This document shows, one piece after another, positions 1-40,077 of a stretch of 64,000 nt of DNA; position 1 is the first letter of the stretch, and every line of letters begins with the position of its first letter. This DNA is from Polyodon spathula. Its lineage: Eukaryota; Chordata; Actinopteri; Acipenseriformes; Polyodontidae. The translations under genes and the position numbers were made by a program. The stretch spans positions 18,921,693 to 18,985,692 of the forward strand of contig NC_054534.1 in assembly GCF_017654505.1 (NCBI RefSeq), given 5' to 3'. The notes under the pieces were generated by a model. That model worked only from the letters and a program-made list of their open reading frames with translations. It ran no database searches and was not told the origin of the DNA.

Positions 1-3000
1 ATTGGCTATGTTTACAATGACTTTTGGCACCCAAAATGGAACGTTCTTTTTCCAGATGTGATGTGATACTATACTTTTCTAGTTTTTGGAAATGCATGTT
101 CCAAGCGTGGAACGCTTGGATGGAGTAGGGCAGGGCCACTTTGGTACGATTGACATAATTCCATATGTCAAAATGAGCCAAATCAAGTGACAAATTGCAG
201 AATCATATTTTTTTTGACAGATAGAAATAAATTATAGCTCAGAGATCACCTGTTTAAATCCAATCAATGCCACTGCTGACCGTGACAGGAGTTCCCAGGC
301 CTGTATACAAGTCAGAACTGTGCGGTCCTGCAATGCTGCAAGTTCTGGATAGCGAAAAAAAGCTGACAGCACTCGTTTCGAAGGACATGGGTGCTCATCT
401 TCATCTCTTCCGAGTTAGTTCAGGTTGAATAATAATTGGACATTACCAAAAAGCAAAGCACATTAACTTACTTTTTTTTTTTTTTTAAACTACCTTAAAT
501 TTAGGATGTTGGCACAGTTTTAGCACAGCAAATTAAAGAAAGTATTTTAATAGAAACATTTCACAAATAATTACATTTAACGGTCCTTGGAAACTAAAAA
601 AATAAAAATAAATATAAAAAAAAACAGAGATGACCAGAAGAATGATCCAGTTAGATCTGTTGTAGACCAGTATAGCCATGATTAGGTGTGTAAAATTAGA
701 AATTTTCTGTAATAGCATTCTAAAAATCTTACAAAGCCTTTGTACACAAATCTTACGTTGGTACGTTCTTATGATGTGTGCTGTAGGAAATATTAGCATA
801 ACTTCTCCTTAAGGATTAAGTAACAGGGTTCTGAAATATATACCATTACATAACCACATACCTGTGATTTTTATTTTCATTGTTAACATCTTGACATTTT
901 TTTACAGTTATAACTTTAATGTCTGTTTCAAAATGGCAGCTCTAGTGCACTGGGGTTTGAGATCTGTCCTAAATCACTGGAGGAAGAGCTATAAAAACTA
1001 AAACATAAGTGCTCTGGCTTTCCTGTTCCGTACCAGGATTGTTATTGCTGTATTACCTGTTTGAGAATGTGGGCAATAATCCTTACACTATCAGTGTACT
1101 AGAGCAGCCATTTTGAAAAGAGCTTTGAAACAGACTTTAAAGTTATATATAAAAAGTGGTCAGGATGTTAACATTTACAGGTACGTTATTTAAACAGCTA
1201 CTTTTTCTTTATTTACATAAATGGACACCTACTGGCATGGCCTTTAGAAGTTTGTTATTAACATTTGTCAAAGTAAAAAAAAGGACAGGGTCAAGGGACT
1301 TTTTTTCTTGAATAATAGCGCAACAATATAATAATAGCATACCACCTATATTTTCATTATAAATTTAGCCAATGTCTTTACTTTTCTAATTCACACTATT
1401 TCAAATCAGAAACATTACAGACATTACAAAAATGACATCATAAAGTTAGACAAACTTCTAGAACAATGACCATTGACAGGGTTTGCCCAGATTATAATAC
1501 TTATTTTGACAATGCACCTGTAGGCATTCTGAGATACAGTTATTACATTGCGTGTAGGATGTGAAACAAAACGTTGCTGTGTGAAATAGTGTCTCTGATA
1601 CAATGACGTCAGGATGCCTGTGTGTTAATGTATTCACTTTAGAAAAGATAAAAATAGTTTGTGCAATTAAAAATAATTGAATTATGCCATATATGTACAG
1701 AATGACAGCTCTATTTAGAATAAGATGTACAGGAATTATGACAAAATCCTTAACAGGAATACCTTATTAGATAAAACATGATTTCTCATACATTATTTAT
1801 TATTGTTTGTCTTCTACTTTTTTTTGTATCTTTCTGTATTTCTGCTGCGGTCAATTGAATTAAGAAACACATACTCTTTCAAAATCCTTCATACAGTTAC
1901 CATCAGTTACTGAATGGCTCAGCCACTTTTTTTTATGATGGCCAACTTGTTTTGGTGCAGATTTTAGCTGTCTGTCAGGAGCCAAAGACTATTACCTATT
2001 GACAAGGAATCAGGGCTCAGTCTCAGTCTGGAATGTTCTAACAAAATTAGAGCGACCAAGTAAACACAGACACCACAGTATAAGACACTTAAACAAGCAT
2101 GATTAAACATGGAGAATGTAAAACATTACAGAATTCTATAATCTGCAATGTACAATATGCAAATGCATGGTGTCATGTGATCCGAGACCTACAGTTTGGG
2201 AATTGTGTTGCAGGCTTTTAAAGACTATTCTCTGATTTATTGGTCAGCCAGTCAAAACTCTGCCCCAACTTCAGGAAAAGTCAGCAAACTCAGGGTACAG
2301 TAAGTGAACTATAACTTTATTTTCCCCACTGGAAATACCATTATTTTCCCGGTATTTTATGTGTTCTGCTAATGCAAACACATTGAGAACCCTGCAAACC
2401 TGAAGCAGCATGCTAACATCGTAAAACATCCCAATACGTGAAATTCACATTGGAGTATCAGGAGTGTGATCTTCATATCCTGTAAGTATACATTTATGGA
2501 AAGAAATCTGTTTAAAGCTCAGTGCGTGGTATTTGCAAAGATGTGTGGACTCCTTTTGTTTGCAGTAAAGTGCAGCTAATGTTTATTCTGGTTTGTGCTA
2601 CATAAACACTATTTATATTTAGTGCTGTTGCTCATTTGAGGGATTCACTTATCCTGTATCCAGTCCAGGTTGTTGAACTACCTTGTTTATTACAAAAATG
2701 ATATTGTGCCAGTAATGTGAGCATAGGTTCTTGCTAAGTCTGCTCTGAACTGGCCAAGGCAAGTGGGACTTCAATTACTTATTCAGGAAAAGGTTGAGGT
2801 ACTGTCAATACAGAGGGGTTGAGCAGGGACATGATTACTGGAACATGATCATTTAAGAAACACTTCTCAATGCAGTTCCCCCTACTTTAGCAGGGGAACC
2901 ACCAATAGGGCAATACACTGATGCTATGGGGTAGCTGTCATTTCAGGAAATGTATCTGGTACAAGACACACAAATACTAAGATATTCACATGCATCACGC

Positions 3001-3239
3001 ATGCTTTACTGCCCTTGTATTAGATCAAAGAAAACAACCAGACAAGTCCAATCTCAGTATGACAGTTCAGTTTTATATCGTCCCTTGTGTCTCTGGAAAA
3101 CACCTTTCAGCTGTGTAACAGAAATTAAAGTTACAGAAATGCTGCCAGAAAGGCCTAGGAATTGTGTATAAATTATTGGAAACATTGTATGAGAAAGAAG
3201 ACAAACAATGAAGGAATGAAACAGAGACTAACAAAAGTA
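1..3239. other. Gene-free flank, mostly unrecognised sequence
   Basis: AT-rich sequence with many stops in all frames and no exon-like block bounded by splice sites that I recognise. Apart from the inverted-repeat element at 906-1150 I see nothing I can name. It could contain the untranslated end of a neighbouring gene outside the window, but nothing shows this. Confidence 0.5.
906..1150. mobile_element. Foldback MITE with long terminal inverted repeats
   Basis: The first about 46 bases (from AGTTATAACTTTAATGTCTG through a stretch reading AAATGGCAGCTCTAGTGCACTG) are an imperfect reverse complement of the last about 55 bases (1095-1150, containing CTAGAGCAGCCATTTTGAAA and AAAGTTATA). The middle about 140 bases do not code. 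This is the architecture of a short non-autonomous DNA transposon. No family is assigned, and the target duplication is not clear. Confidence 0.6.
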
Positions 3240-5847
3240 GATTAGAGTAAAATAGAGAAAACATCTACAGAGAAAGGATGGCTATATTTTTAAAAAAATG
3301 TATTACTAGAGGCGCAAAATAATTACATCCCAAAAGTAGACAAATCAAAATCTAAAACAAAATGGTTTAATAGAGCAATTAAATATTCAGAGAAAAAGAA
3401 GGCACTTTACAGGGCATTTAAAATTGACCAAGATCAAAAGTACACAGAAAGAGTACTTGGAACTGCAAGTGCAAGTCAAAAAAGGAAGTTACAAAAGCCA
3501 AGAGAGAGATAGAAATTAACATTGCCAAGGGGGCTGAAACCAATTCCAAAAAGTTTTTCCCCAATATTATAACAGCAAAAGAACGAAGTAGTAAAATGCC
3601 CAAGAGATACAAATAGCAACATCATAGTTGAAGAGAAAAAGATAGCAAATATATTAAATGATTACTTTTCACAAGTTTCTACAAAAGGAGGATATGGACA
3701 ACATACCCCCCATGTTGACCTGTTCCTAGCCAGTTTTAAATAACTTTAGCATAACCGAGGCAGAAGTGTTAAAGGGACTAGGAGCTCTTAAAATAAACAA
3801 ATCCCCTGGGTCGGATGTGATCCTTCCAATAGTACTCAAAGAAATGATTTACAAACCGCTAACTAAGATCATGCAACTGTCTCTTGAGACTGGTTATGCC
3901 GACAGACTGGAGAATTGCAAACATAATATCGATCCACAAAAAGGTAGACAAAATTGAAACAGGTAACTACAGACTTCTATTATATGTAAACTATAATAAG
4001 ATCCAAAATGGAAAATTACCTATATGGTAACATTGCCCTGGGAGACACTCAGCATAGTTTTAGGAAAGGGAGATCGTGTCCAACTAACCTGCTTGATTTT
4101 TTTGAGGACGCAACATCGACAATGGATAATTGCAAAGCATATGACAAGGTTTATTTAGATTTCCAGAACGCTTTTGACAAAGTCCAGCATAAAAGATTCA
4201 TTCTCAAACTGAATACAGGGATTCAAGGAAATGCATGCACATGGATTAGGGAGTGGTTAACACTAGAAAAAGTACCAATTAAAGGAGAAACATCAAAATG
4301 GAGCGAGGTAACCAGTGGAGTATCACAGGGATCAGTATTAGGTCCTCTGCTCTTCCTAATCGACATTAATGATTTAGATTCTGGTATAGGAAGCAAATAT
4401 GTTAAAATAAGAGGACACAAAAATAGGAGGAGTGGCAAACACTGTTGCAGCAACAAAGGTCATTCAAAATTATCTAGACAGCATTCAGAACTGGACAGAC
4501 ACCCACAGTGTACAAACACAGTCACCAGTCCAATAGTACGTGCTGTAGTGCTCGTTGTGCAAACACAATTAATTGTGATACAGTGCAGTGTTGTCTGGTT
4601 TTGTGCTGGCCCTTGGCAACAGCTCCGGATCGTGTTAGTCGTCTAACAATGACAACAAGCAAACAGTTAGACACGACAAAACGCTCATGATACAATACGA
4701 TACAGGTCCTTTCTGGTTTTGTAACAATCAACAAAGGACAAATAGACAAAACAAATAAAAAAACAAGCACCATGCTGGTCCTCCAGCACGACATAGCAAG
4801 TTCTTTTCTCACTCCTGTTCTTTCTCCCTGAACACCCTTCCCCGAGTGAGTGAAACGTGCATCTATATATACTGCTGTGCAGGGATTCAATTACCAATTA
4901 ATTATTCACTTGAATCCCAGCATGTGAACTAATTTCTTCAATCCCAGTGCTCACATACTATTACATGCTTTAAATGTACGTGAAGTGTTTGTGCAATCCC
5001 TGTGCCTGAATACAACTATATATTTTAAATCACTGGTGATGCACAGACCCATTTATTTCCTGTGCAGCAATATCTATACACCAACATTACCACTTCATAC
5101 GCAAAACAGAACACTTAAATACGCACAGGGGTGGGCACTTGGCCACAGGGAGATACTGAAATTGAAGAAGGAATCTATGAAAAAGATCTAGGAGTTTATG
5201 TTGACTCGGAAATGTCTTCATCTAGACAATGTGGAGAAGCTATAAAAAAAGGGCCAACAAAATGCTTGTAGATAAAGTAGTGAAAAGTGTTGAATTTAAA
5301 TCAAGGGAAGTAATGTTAAAACTTTACAATGCATTAGTAAGACCTCATCTAGTATATTATGTTCAGTTCTGGTCACCTCGCTACCAAAAGGATTATCGCT
5401 GCTCTAGAAAAAGTGCAAAGAAGAGTGACCAGAATTATTCCGGGTTTAAAAGGAATGTCATATAAAGACAGGCTAAAAGAATTTAACCTATTCAGTGTTG
5501 AACAAAGAAGACTACGCAGTGATCTGATTCAAACATTCAAAATTCTAAAACATATTAACAATGTCAACCCATGGGACTTTTTCGACCTGAAAAAAGAAAC
5601 AAGGACCAGGAGTCACAAATGGAGATTAGATAAAGGGGCATTCAGAACAGAAAATAGGAGGCAGCTTTTTTACAGACGATTGTGAGGGTCCGGAAACAAC
5701 TCCCCAGTAATGTTGCTGAAGCTGACACCCTGGGATCCTTCAAGAAGCTGCTTGATGAGATTCTGGGATCAGTAACCTACTAACAACCAAACGAGCAAGA
5801 TGGACCGAATGGCCTCCTCTCATTTGTAACCTTTCTTATGTTCTTAC
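3240..5847 (+). mobile_element. Decayed CR1/L2-group LINE retrotransposon
   Basis: Broken reading frames on the plus strand keep the order of a non-LTR reverse transcriptase. First comes a linker region (KSKTKWFNRAIK near 3350). Then a finger/palm part: NDYFSQV near 3660, SLETGY near 3880, LGDTQHSFRKGRSCPTNLLDFFE near 4040-4105, DFQNAFDKV near 4160 and the SGVSQGSVLGPLLFLIDINDL palm block near 4315-4375. After an interruption come the thumb and C-terminal parts ([20 protein letters not shown] near 5410-5470, RRLRSDLIQTFKIL). It ends at an unstructured 3' tail (GGACCGAATGGCCTCC, 5792-5807). Frameshifts and stops mean it is inactive. The 5' end is placed only approximately. Exact clade (CR1, L2, Rex) is not settled. 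Confidence 0.85.
4503..5127. mobile_element. Repeat inserted in the LINE; possible solo LTR
   Basis: The LINE frame stops matching after a segment reading IQNWTDT (about 4500) and resumes near 5130 with GDTEIEEGIYEKDLGVYVDS, so about 625 bases were inserted. The inserted sequence is shared with 15140-15500: both contain GCTGGTCCT near a CCAGCA motif, CTCACATACTATTACAT, ACGTGAAGTG, TGTGCAATCCC and CACAGACCCATTTAT in the same order. It has no ORF. CACAG lies at both junctions and could be a 5-base target duplication. A solo LTR is my best guess, and the family is unknown. Confidence 0.5.
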
Positions 5848-6914
5848 AGTCAGAACATTTTGTCAGACCTTATATGTTATTTTATTTAAAATATTGTATT
5901 TTTATCAATGCCCTTAGTTATCAATATACATGCACAGCATTCTATTCTCATAAATTGATAGTGCTATTAAAGGCCCATGCTGGCGTGTATGAGTAATCGT
6001 ATTATTAAAATAATCAATAAAACCCATACCAACTTTAATTGTAAAAATTTCCAAATGAAGTAAATCACTCGGAAGATATGTAATGCATTGAAGAAAAGCA
6101 TAAGAGACAGACACTATAGAATATTGAAAACAAAATCATTATCTTGACACAGTGTATCCATTCATAATACAGTTATTTATCATTGGGCAGTCAAACTCTA
6201 AAAGGATAAGCAGCGTCAAATGTATTTTCTTTTCTTTCTTACTTCACCATACCCTTATATGATGTTTACAATAATTCACAGTTCAGTTTACATTTTCTCT
6301 ATGTCTGCATCCATGTGGCTTGTAAAAATCAAAGGTACATTTAATGCCTAAATGCTGATCTGGAACAACACTAAAAATGTAAGTAACAAAAGATGATTTA
6401 GTATATAGACTACTATACAGTAGGTGTAGAATGACTACTAATTTGAGTTAAATACTTGAGGTGAAAATAATTGAATAGTTTAACTTTGCATGTTTTAAAT
6501 TGTTAATGTTATCCATGGAAATGACAGTGTATGTATAATGGAGAAGGACATCACCTAACAACACTGCTATGAAAATGCTGTGAAAAAAGGGCAACGTTTA
6601 ACAATTAATGGTAAATAATAAAATTGTGTTTTTTATTGCTACAAAAAAATGAGGTTATCACAACATGGATAAAACTATAACCTTTTCCACAATTACAACT
6701 AAAATAAATTGAATAAATCATTCTTCTTCATGGAGAAAAAAAGGTTATAACCATACATTAATTGTTTAAGTAGAATCCCAGACAAATGTTCAAATATTAA
6801 GAATCAGTCATGAACTGGCTGCAGAAAAATATTTTCTAGCAAAAGTTTTGCTTTTGTGGATGAGTTAAAAAAAAAAAGTTACAAGAAATAGACGTCTGCA
6901 ATTATTTATTTAAT
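5848..6914. other. AT-rich gene-free stretch
   Basis: No coding signal, inverted repeat or recognised transposon between the LINE tail and the first Tc1-like copy. Only short A/T runs are present. Confidence 0.5.
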
Positions 6915-7656
6915 CAATTTTTTGGCAAAACTCCAAAAATGCAAATTCAAAAGTATTCATACCATGAGAAGGAAAATGAAATTAATAGCTAGTTGATGCA
7001 CATTTAGCAATAATAACAACTTTTAAACAATTAGGATATTGTCAATGAGCTTTTGATATGATTCTTTAGTGATTTTTGACAATTCTTCAATGCAAAATTG
7101 TTCCAGTTCATACAAATTCCAAGGACTTCTCTTGTATCTTTTTAAGCTCATACCAAAGATTCTCAATCGGATTTAGATCGGGACTTGACTAGGCCATTCC
7201 AGAACGTTGATTTTATTTCTCTTTGACCATTCTGAAGTAGATTTTGATGTGTGCTTTGGATCATTGTTGTGTTGACACGTCCAGTTGCGCTTTAAAACAG
7301 GTTTTGTAGTGGAGGTTTTCAGATGATTGGTCAATATCTTTTGGTATGCTATGGAATCCATTTTACCATGTAGTGGAACTAAATTTCCTGTACCATTAGA
7401 GGAAAAACAGCCCCATAGAAGGATACTACTACCTCCAAGCTTGGCAGTAGATATGGTGTACTTTTCTTTGTACATCTCACCAGATTTTCCCCAAACGTAA
7501 CAACTAGCATCAGCGTAACCAAATAGCTCAATTTTTGTTTGATCATTCCACAAAACCTTTGACAGGAACTCATCCATCATTCAAATGCTGTTTTGTAAAC
7601 TTTAAGTCCTTGTGACATCTTGCTACAAAAGATTTTTCCTAATATTCTGTTTTTAA
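6915..7656 (-). mobile_element. Truncated Tc1-like element A
   Basis: Read on the minus strand, 7610 down to about 6985 encodes the catalytic half of a Tc1/mariner transposase: VLWNDQTKIELFG, then GGSSILLWGCFSSNGTG, then HNNDPKHTSKS and VLEWPSQ. The reading frame breaks just after this and resumes in another frame. The N-terminal helix-turn-helix half is absent: upstream of the ORF the sequence runs straight into the inverted-repeat tangle at 7657. It is a dead fragment. The boundary near 6915 is approximate. Confidence 0.75.
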
Positions 7657-7830
7657 GAAACTTCTAGAAATTATAAATTTCCATTGGGGTAAACTTTTGA
7701 CTACAAAAGTATTCAGACCCCTGACCAATTCTCTCATTACTGAATTACAAATGGTACACTGAAATTTACCATTTGTAATTCAGTAATATGAGAGAATTGG
7801 TCAGGGGTCTGAATACTTTTGCAAGGCACT

Positions 7831-7867
<37 letters not shown>

Positions 7868-7922
7868 CACAGTTGGAGTCAAAAGTTTACCCCAATGGAA
7901 ATTTATAATTTCTAGAAGTTTC
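7657..7922. repeat. Nested double palindrome built from Tc1 ends
   Basis: Outer arms 7657-7700 and 7879-7922 are exact reverse complements over 44 bases. Inside them lies a second inverted repeat, arms about 7704-7756 and 7767-7821, with a loop of about 10 bases. Its arms carry ATTCAGACCCCTGACCAATT, the outer end of the Tc1 family seen again at 9065-9108. A (CA)n run at 7833-7860 sits between the arms. The sequence could extrude as a cruciform. It probably arose by successive Tc1 insertions or an aberrant transposition. Confidence 0.85.
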
Positions 7923-9105
7923 TGAATTACAAATGGTACATTGAAATTTCGTTCCGTTCGATATTTTATTTCAAAACACTTAAACTCAAAATCAGTTATT
8001 GTAAGGTGACATTGGTTTTATGTTAGGAAATATTTTTAAGAAAAATAAAAAACTGAAATATCTTGCTTGCATAAGTATTCAACCCCCACACATTAATATT
8101 TGGTAGAGCCACCTTTTGCTGCAATAACAGCTTTAAGTCTTTTGGGGTAAGTATGTACCAGCTTTGCACTCAGTGTCGGTGTGATTTTGGCCCATTCTTC
8201 TTGGCAGATTTGCTCCAGGTTGTTCAGGTTGGTTGAACGACGCTTGTGGACCGCAAGTTTCAAATAGTGCCACAGATTCTCAATGGGATTGAGATCAGGA
8301 CTTTGACTGGACCACTGTAGGACATTCACCTTTTTGTTCTTGAGCCACTCCAATGTTGCTTTGGCCTTGTGCTTGGGATCATTGTCCTGCTGAAAGTTGA
8401 ATTGTTATGCAGAGCTCTTGATATGGTTGACTGGTGCACCATTACTCCACTCCCAGCCACTGAACTCTGTAGCTTCTTCAAAGTGATTGTTGGCCTCTCT
8501 GTGGCTTCTCTCACAAGTCTCCTTGTTTGAGTGTTGAGTTTTGAGGGACAGCCTTTTCTTGGCAGTACCTGGGTGGTGTGATGCAGCTTCCACTCCCTGA
8601 TTATTGATCCAACTCTGTTCTCACTGGGATATTCAATCACTTGGATATTATTTTGTACCCTTTCCCTAATCTATGCATTTGTATTAATTTATCTCTAACT
8701 TCTGTAGAATGCTCTTTGGTCTTCATTTTCTTTCAGATTCACAGCCTTACCAATGATCCTTCAACAGGGGGGTTTTTATCCAGAAAATGTGACAGCAACT
8801 TTAATGGTTCACAGGTGGAGGCTAATGGTAAGGTAACTGTGCCCTTGTTTGGGCAATTTCTTTCATCGGTGCAAACAGGGAGCTTCTAGAGCACAGGGGT
8901 CGAATACTTATGCAAGCAAGATATTTCAGTTTTTTATTTTTCTTAAAAATATTTCCCAACATAAAACCAATGTCACCTTACAATAATTGATTTTGAGTTT
9001 AAGTGTTTTAAAATAAAATATCGAACAGAACGAAATTTCAATGTACTATTTGTAATTCAGTAATATCAGAGAATTGGTCAGGGGTCTGAATACTTTTGCA
9101 AGGCA

Positions 9106-9108
<3 letters not shown>
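7923..9108 (-). mobile_element. Internally deleted Tc1-like element B
   Basis: Long inverted termini are visible: 7923-8088 is mirrored by 8906-9065, both including AAGATATTTCAGTTTTTTAT or its complement and the motif GCATAAGTATTC. Minus strand 8640-8400 encodes the N-terminal helix-turn-helix (NRVGSIIREWKLH, then STISRALHN). The frame then jumps to the C-terminal end ([24 protein letters not shown], 8345-8093), ending near [16 protein letters not shown]. The segment with the first two catalytic acidic residues is missing, so it is non-autonomous. The right end keeps the outer CAAGGCACTGTA terminus, and the left end has lost it. Confidence 0.85.

Positions 9109-9160
<52 letters not shown>
9109..9160. 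repeat. (TA)n microsatellite at the Tc1 edge
   Basis: About 26 TA units immediately abut the CACTGTA end of Tc1-like element B. TA is the Tc1 target, so the run may have grown from the insertion site. Confidence 0.95.
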
Positions 9161-9161
<1 letters not shown>

Positions 9162-9528
9162 TTTTTAAATGAAAAGCATTATGAGATTACCACAATGTAA
9201 GAAATGGCCAGTGTCCCGTTTTTGCATTTTGAAAAGGTGGTTATGGTATGACTGACTAGCAGGATATAGTCAGCTACTCAGCATACCCAAATATTCGTAT
9301 GTAGGCCTACTTGTGTTAAGAAATAGCCACATCTTGTCACTCTAATGTAGCGTGTTTCACCTGCCACAAGGTCGGCAACTTTAGTTTGGCTTTTGAATTA
9401 ATTCATAGTAGGAACAGGAACCAAGGGTGAATCCAATCTACAAACCACTCAGCAGCCACAAGCAATAGTGTTCCAAAAAATATTTTGGCAACTGTTTCCA
9501 GGGCCTCTCATCCCCCTTCCCCAGCCGT

Positions 9529-9531
<3 letters not shown>

Positions 9532-9602
<71 letters not shown>
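9532..9602. repeat. (GA)n microsatellite upstream of CHD1
   Basis: About 35 GA units just upstream of the presumed CHD1 promoter. Long purine tracts of this kind can bind GAGA-type factors and exclude nucleosomes, but any role here is inference. Confidence 0.95.
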
Positions 9603-9603
<1 letters not shown>

Positions 9604-9736
9604 CTCTGTGCTGACCGACCACTGGCTGGTTGTTGGCTGGTTGTTGGCTGTTACGTCACTACCCGGGGTTTCCACACTCCAGTTCGGTTGAGTGTGAGCT
9701 CGACGGCGTCATGGCGGAGGCCGGCAGATAAGACTA
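9603..9736 (+). promoter_or_regulatory. Likely CHD1 promoter and untranslated first exon
   Basis: A locally GC-richer island holds a CRE-like site TTACGTCA (9651-9658) and a YY1-like motif GTCATGGCGGAG (9709-9720). This is followed by ACTA and a strong donor GTAAGT at 9737. An upstream ORF of six codons (ATG 9711 to TAA 9731, MAEAGR) lies in the exon. The next exon (from 11552) carries the true start, so this would be a non-coding first exon with a uORF. The transcription start is not visible, and the assignment rests on position and composition. Confidence 0.5.
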
Positions 9737-11551
9737 GTAAGTGATCACCATACAATCATCAACCTTTTTGATTACAGAAAAAAAAAGTACAGAAAGGAAA
9801 CCTAAAAACTCAGGCTGATTGATTGTTTTGAGTGAAGAATCGAGGGGAGCTTGGCTCACAGAATAGATTCCAAACAGCCGAGTCGAGAGAGGAAGCTCAC
9901 AACGGGACCGACAGAAAATAATTTTGTTACAAAAAAAAAAAAAAAGGACCCAAGACGCCGGACGGAGAGTCAGACAGACGACTCGTTGGAGGTACAAAAG
10001 CAAAGCGGGATAGAGAGAGGATTACCGAAAAAACAGCCGGTCTGATTTTAACCAGGAACACTATAATCTCAATCATTCTTAAACTGCGAAAGGAGTTACT
10101 TAACATTACTACTCCACTAGAATATCACGGATGGGAGAAATGGGCATCTAAGTAGGAAACGCGTGATGTGTAAATATTTGGAGAATATCGGAAGGGATTA
10201 AAGTATCGAGAAAAAGAAAAGGCTGGCGGTTCAGGAAATAAATTAGTCACCCAGAAGTCAAGATATATAATTATGTAGAGTTTGTTTTTTGTAAGAGGGA
10301 AACATTTGAGGAATTAAATCCAAAATAAAAAAAATGGTTTATTTGTAGAAAGTGCTGCAGTTATTACTATTTATAAATAGCTAAAAACTATTTTTTAGCG
10401 GTGTTTTAAAACAAATACAAAAAACCTCAATTCTGCTGTGCAGGTCTTCACGAGCACAGCGTGGTTTTGGGTTTTTTGTGGTTTTGCTGCGCAGCGCTTC
10501 ACTCACACAGGCATGAGGAGAGGAGCAGCAGGTTGCCTGGAGGCTGGAGGCAGAGACGCTCCAGCGGGGATCTTTGTTCAGGAGAGGCCGGTTGAAACTC
10601 AAGCACGCTGCAGGCCTCGAATCTGGGCCTTTGCGGTTTAAAAATAGTATATTATATTTAAGATTTTGAAATGGAGGTTAGGCTGGGCCTGAATTTATTA
10701 CGCGTTTTGGGTTGTTTTAGGTCAGTTGCGTTTAGGTTGGTGTGGATTGGTTTTATTTTGCCCCTTAATGTATTGGACTTTATTGGAATGTTTCTTAAAA
10801 CTAGGATGGATGGGGGAAAATACAGAATATTAATATTGTGCACCAGAAGAGCGTGTTTGTAAAGCAAAGCCTTGCATGTTCTTGCAAGTACCAGTCTTGG
10901 ATCAAGGAGCCATGCTGGATTTTATAAGGAAATAAGTGAAAGTAAGGACAAAGACTGCGGAATGTGTGTTGGGAAATGCGCCGGTACTGTTTTCTACTGC
11001 AGTTGTTAAAATTTAAACCCGAGAGACAATATTGTTTTTCAATAACGTTGTAGTTGTTTGTTTTAGTTTAAGAGACCACGATAAGTGTTGTAACCTACCC
11101 GAATATGTTTGCTTTAAAACGTAGATGTACATACAGGTATAAGATGGATAATGCATAGGCGAAATACATAAGAGACATACACTGTAGTATATTGAAAACA
11201 AAATCATCTTGACACGGTATATCCGTTCAAAATACAAGCTCACTCGTGAAAATGACACACATTCCAAAACAGGGCCTCACAAGAATGCACTTGACCTTTT
11301 GAAAAAGTAGGCATCATGAGTTACAGTAACAAACTCTGAAAATATACTTTATTTTTTTGACTGAGTGACTGAAAAACAAGAAATGCCCAACGTGTGTATT
11401 GACAGCAACAGTAACTGTATGCTACAGTGAGTGCTGCTCAGTAGAAAAACAAACTGTTGAGTTCAGCAAACTACAACTTCAGTAAACAAAAGTAATTTGA
11501 CCAAGCAAATGTCCCCAATATATTGACTAAGTTGTAAAATTCTCTTTATAG
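9737..11551 (+). other. CHD1 intron 1
   Basis: Runs from donor GTAAGT to acceptor TCTCTTTATAG (11541-11551). It includes a GC-richer patch at about 10420-10640 that could be an alternative first exon or enhancer, but no splice-bounded coding block is visible. No transposon is recognised. Confidence 0.45.
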
Positions 11552-11686
11552 ATATTCTGATACTCCTGGAGGGTTGCTGAAAGGACAGAAAATCAGTGTC
11601 GTTTGCAGTGATCTGAACTTGCTTCTAAAACTTGTATTGCTTCTGACAAGGAAGATTTTTAAAACACATTTTGTGTTAACTATAAA

Positions 11687-39503
<27,817 letters not shown>

Positions 39504-39652
39504 CACAAGCTGAGATGTCATGTCTGGACCTTTTTGTTAGCCATAGAAACAGCTGAACACAGTAAATGCCTTATGTGACTTGAAATATCCCATTAAAAAA
39601 ACAAATATTTTTATATTTAAGGGTAATGCTGCACTGTGTTGCAAAGTTTGAC

Positions 39653-39689
<37 letters not shown>

Positions 39690-40031
39690 CTTGTTTACTA
39701 CTACAAAACAGACCAGAACACTGCCCCCCTCCACCCACTTCACCACCAGACTGGATCTTGGCAAGGATTAGTTCAATTTTAATGTGGTCTTTGGTCTATT
39801 TAAAAACTAACAATAAAGAGCTATATGTAACTGATCTTTAATCATGTCTAAGAAATGAATAAAATAGTTTGATTGAAGGACTTTGACTCACCTTCCAAAG
39901 TAACATGTTTACAGTATAGACTGTGACAACCATGCCGATTTTTGCATCATGCTTGAATATTTAATTTCTGTTCTTACAACTGTAAAATAGCCATTTTTTG
40001 TCAGTTCAAATTAAAAAAATCACTAGTTATA

Positions 40032-40077
<46 letters not shown>

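Noticed and set aside
4008..4646. 212-codon ORF as a host gene
   Set aside because: It is reverse transcriptase of a decayed LINE, running into an inserted repeat.
10420..10650. GC-richer block in CHD1 intron 1 as a coding exon
   Set aside because: Open frames on both strands but no conserved protein and no clear splice boundaries; alternative first exon remains unproven.
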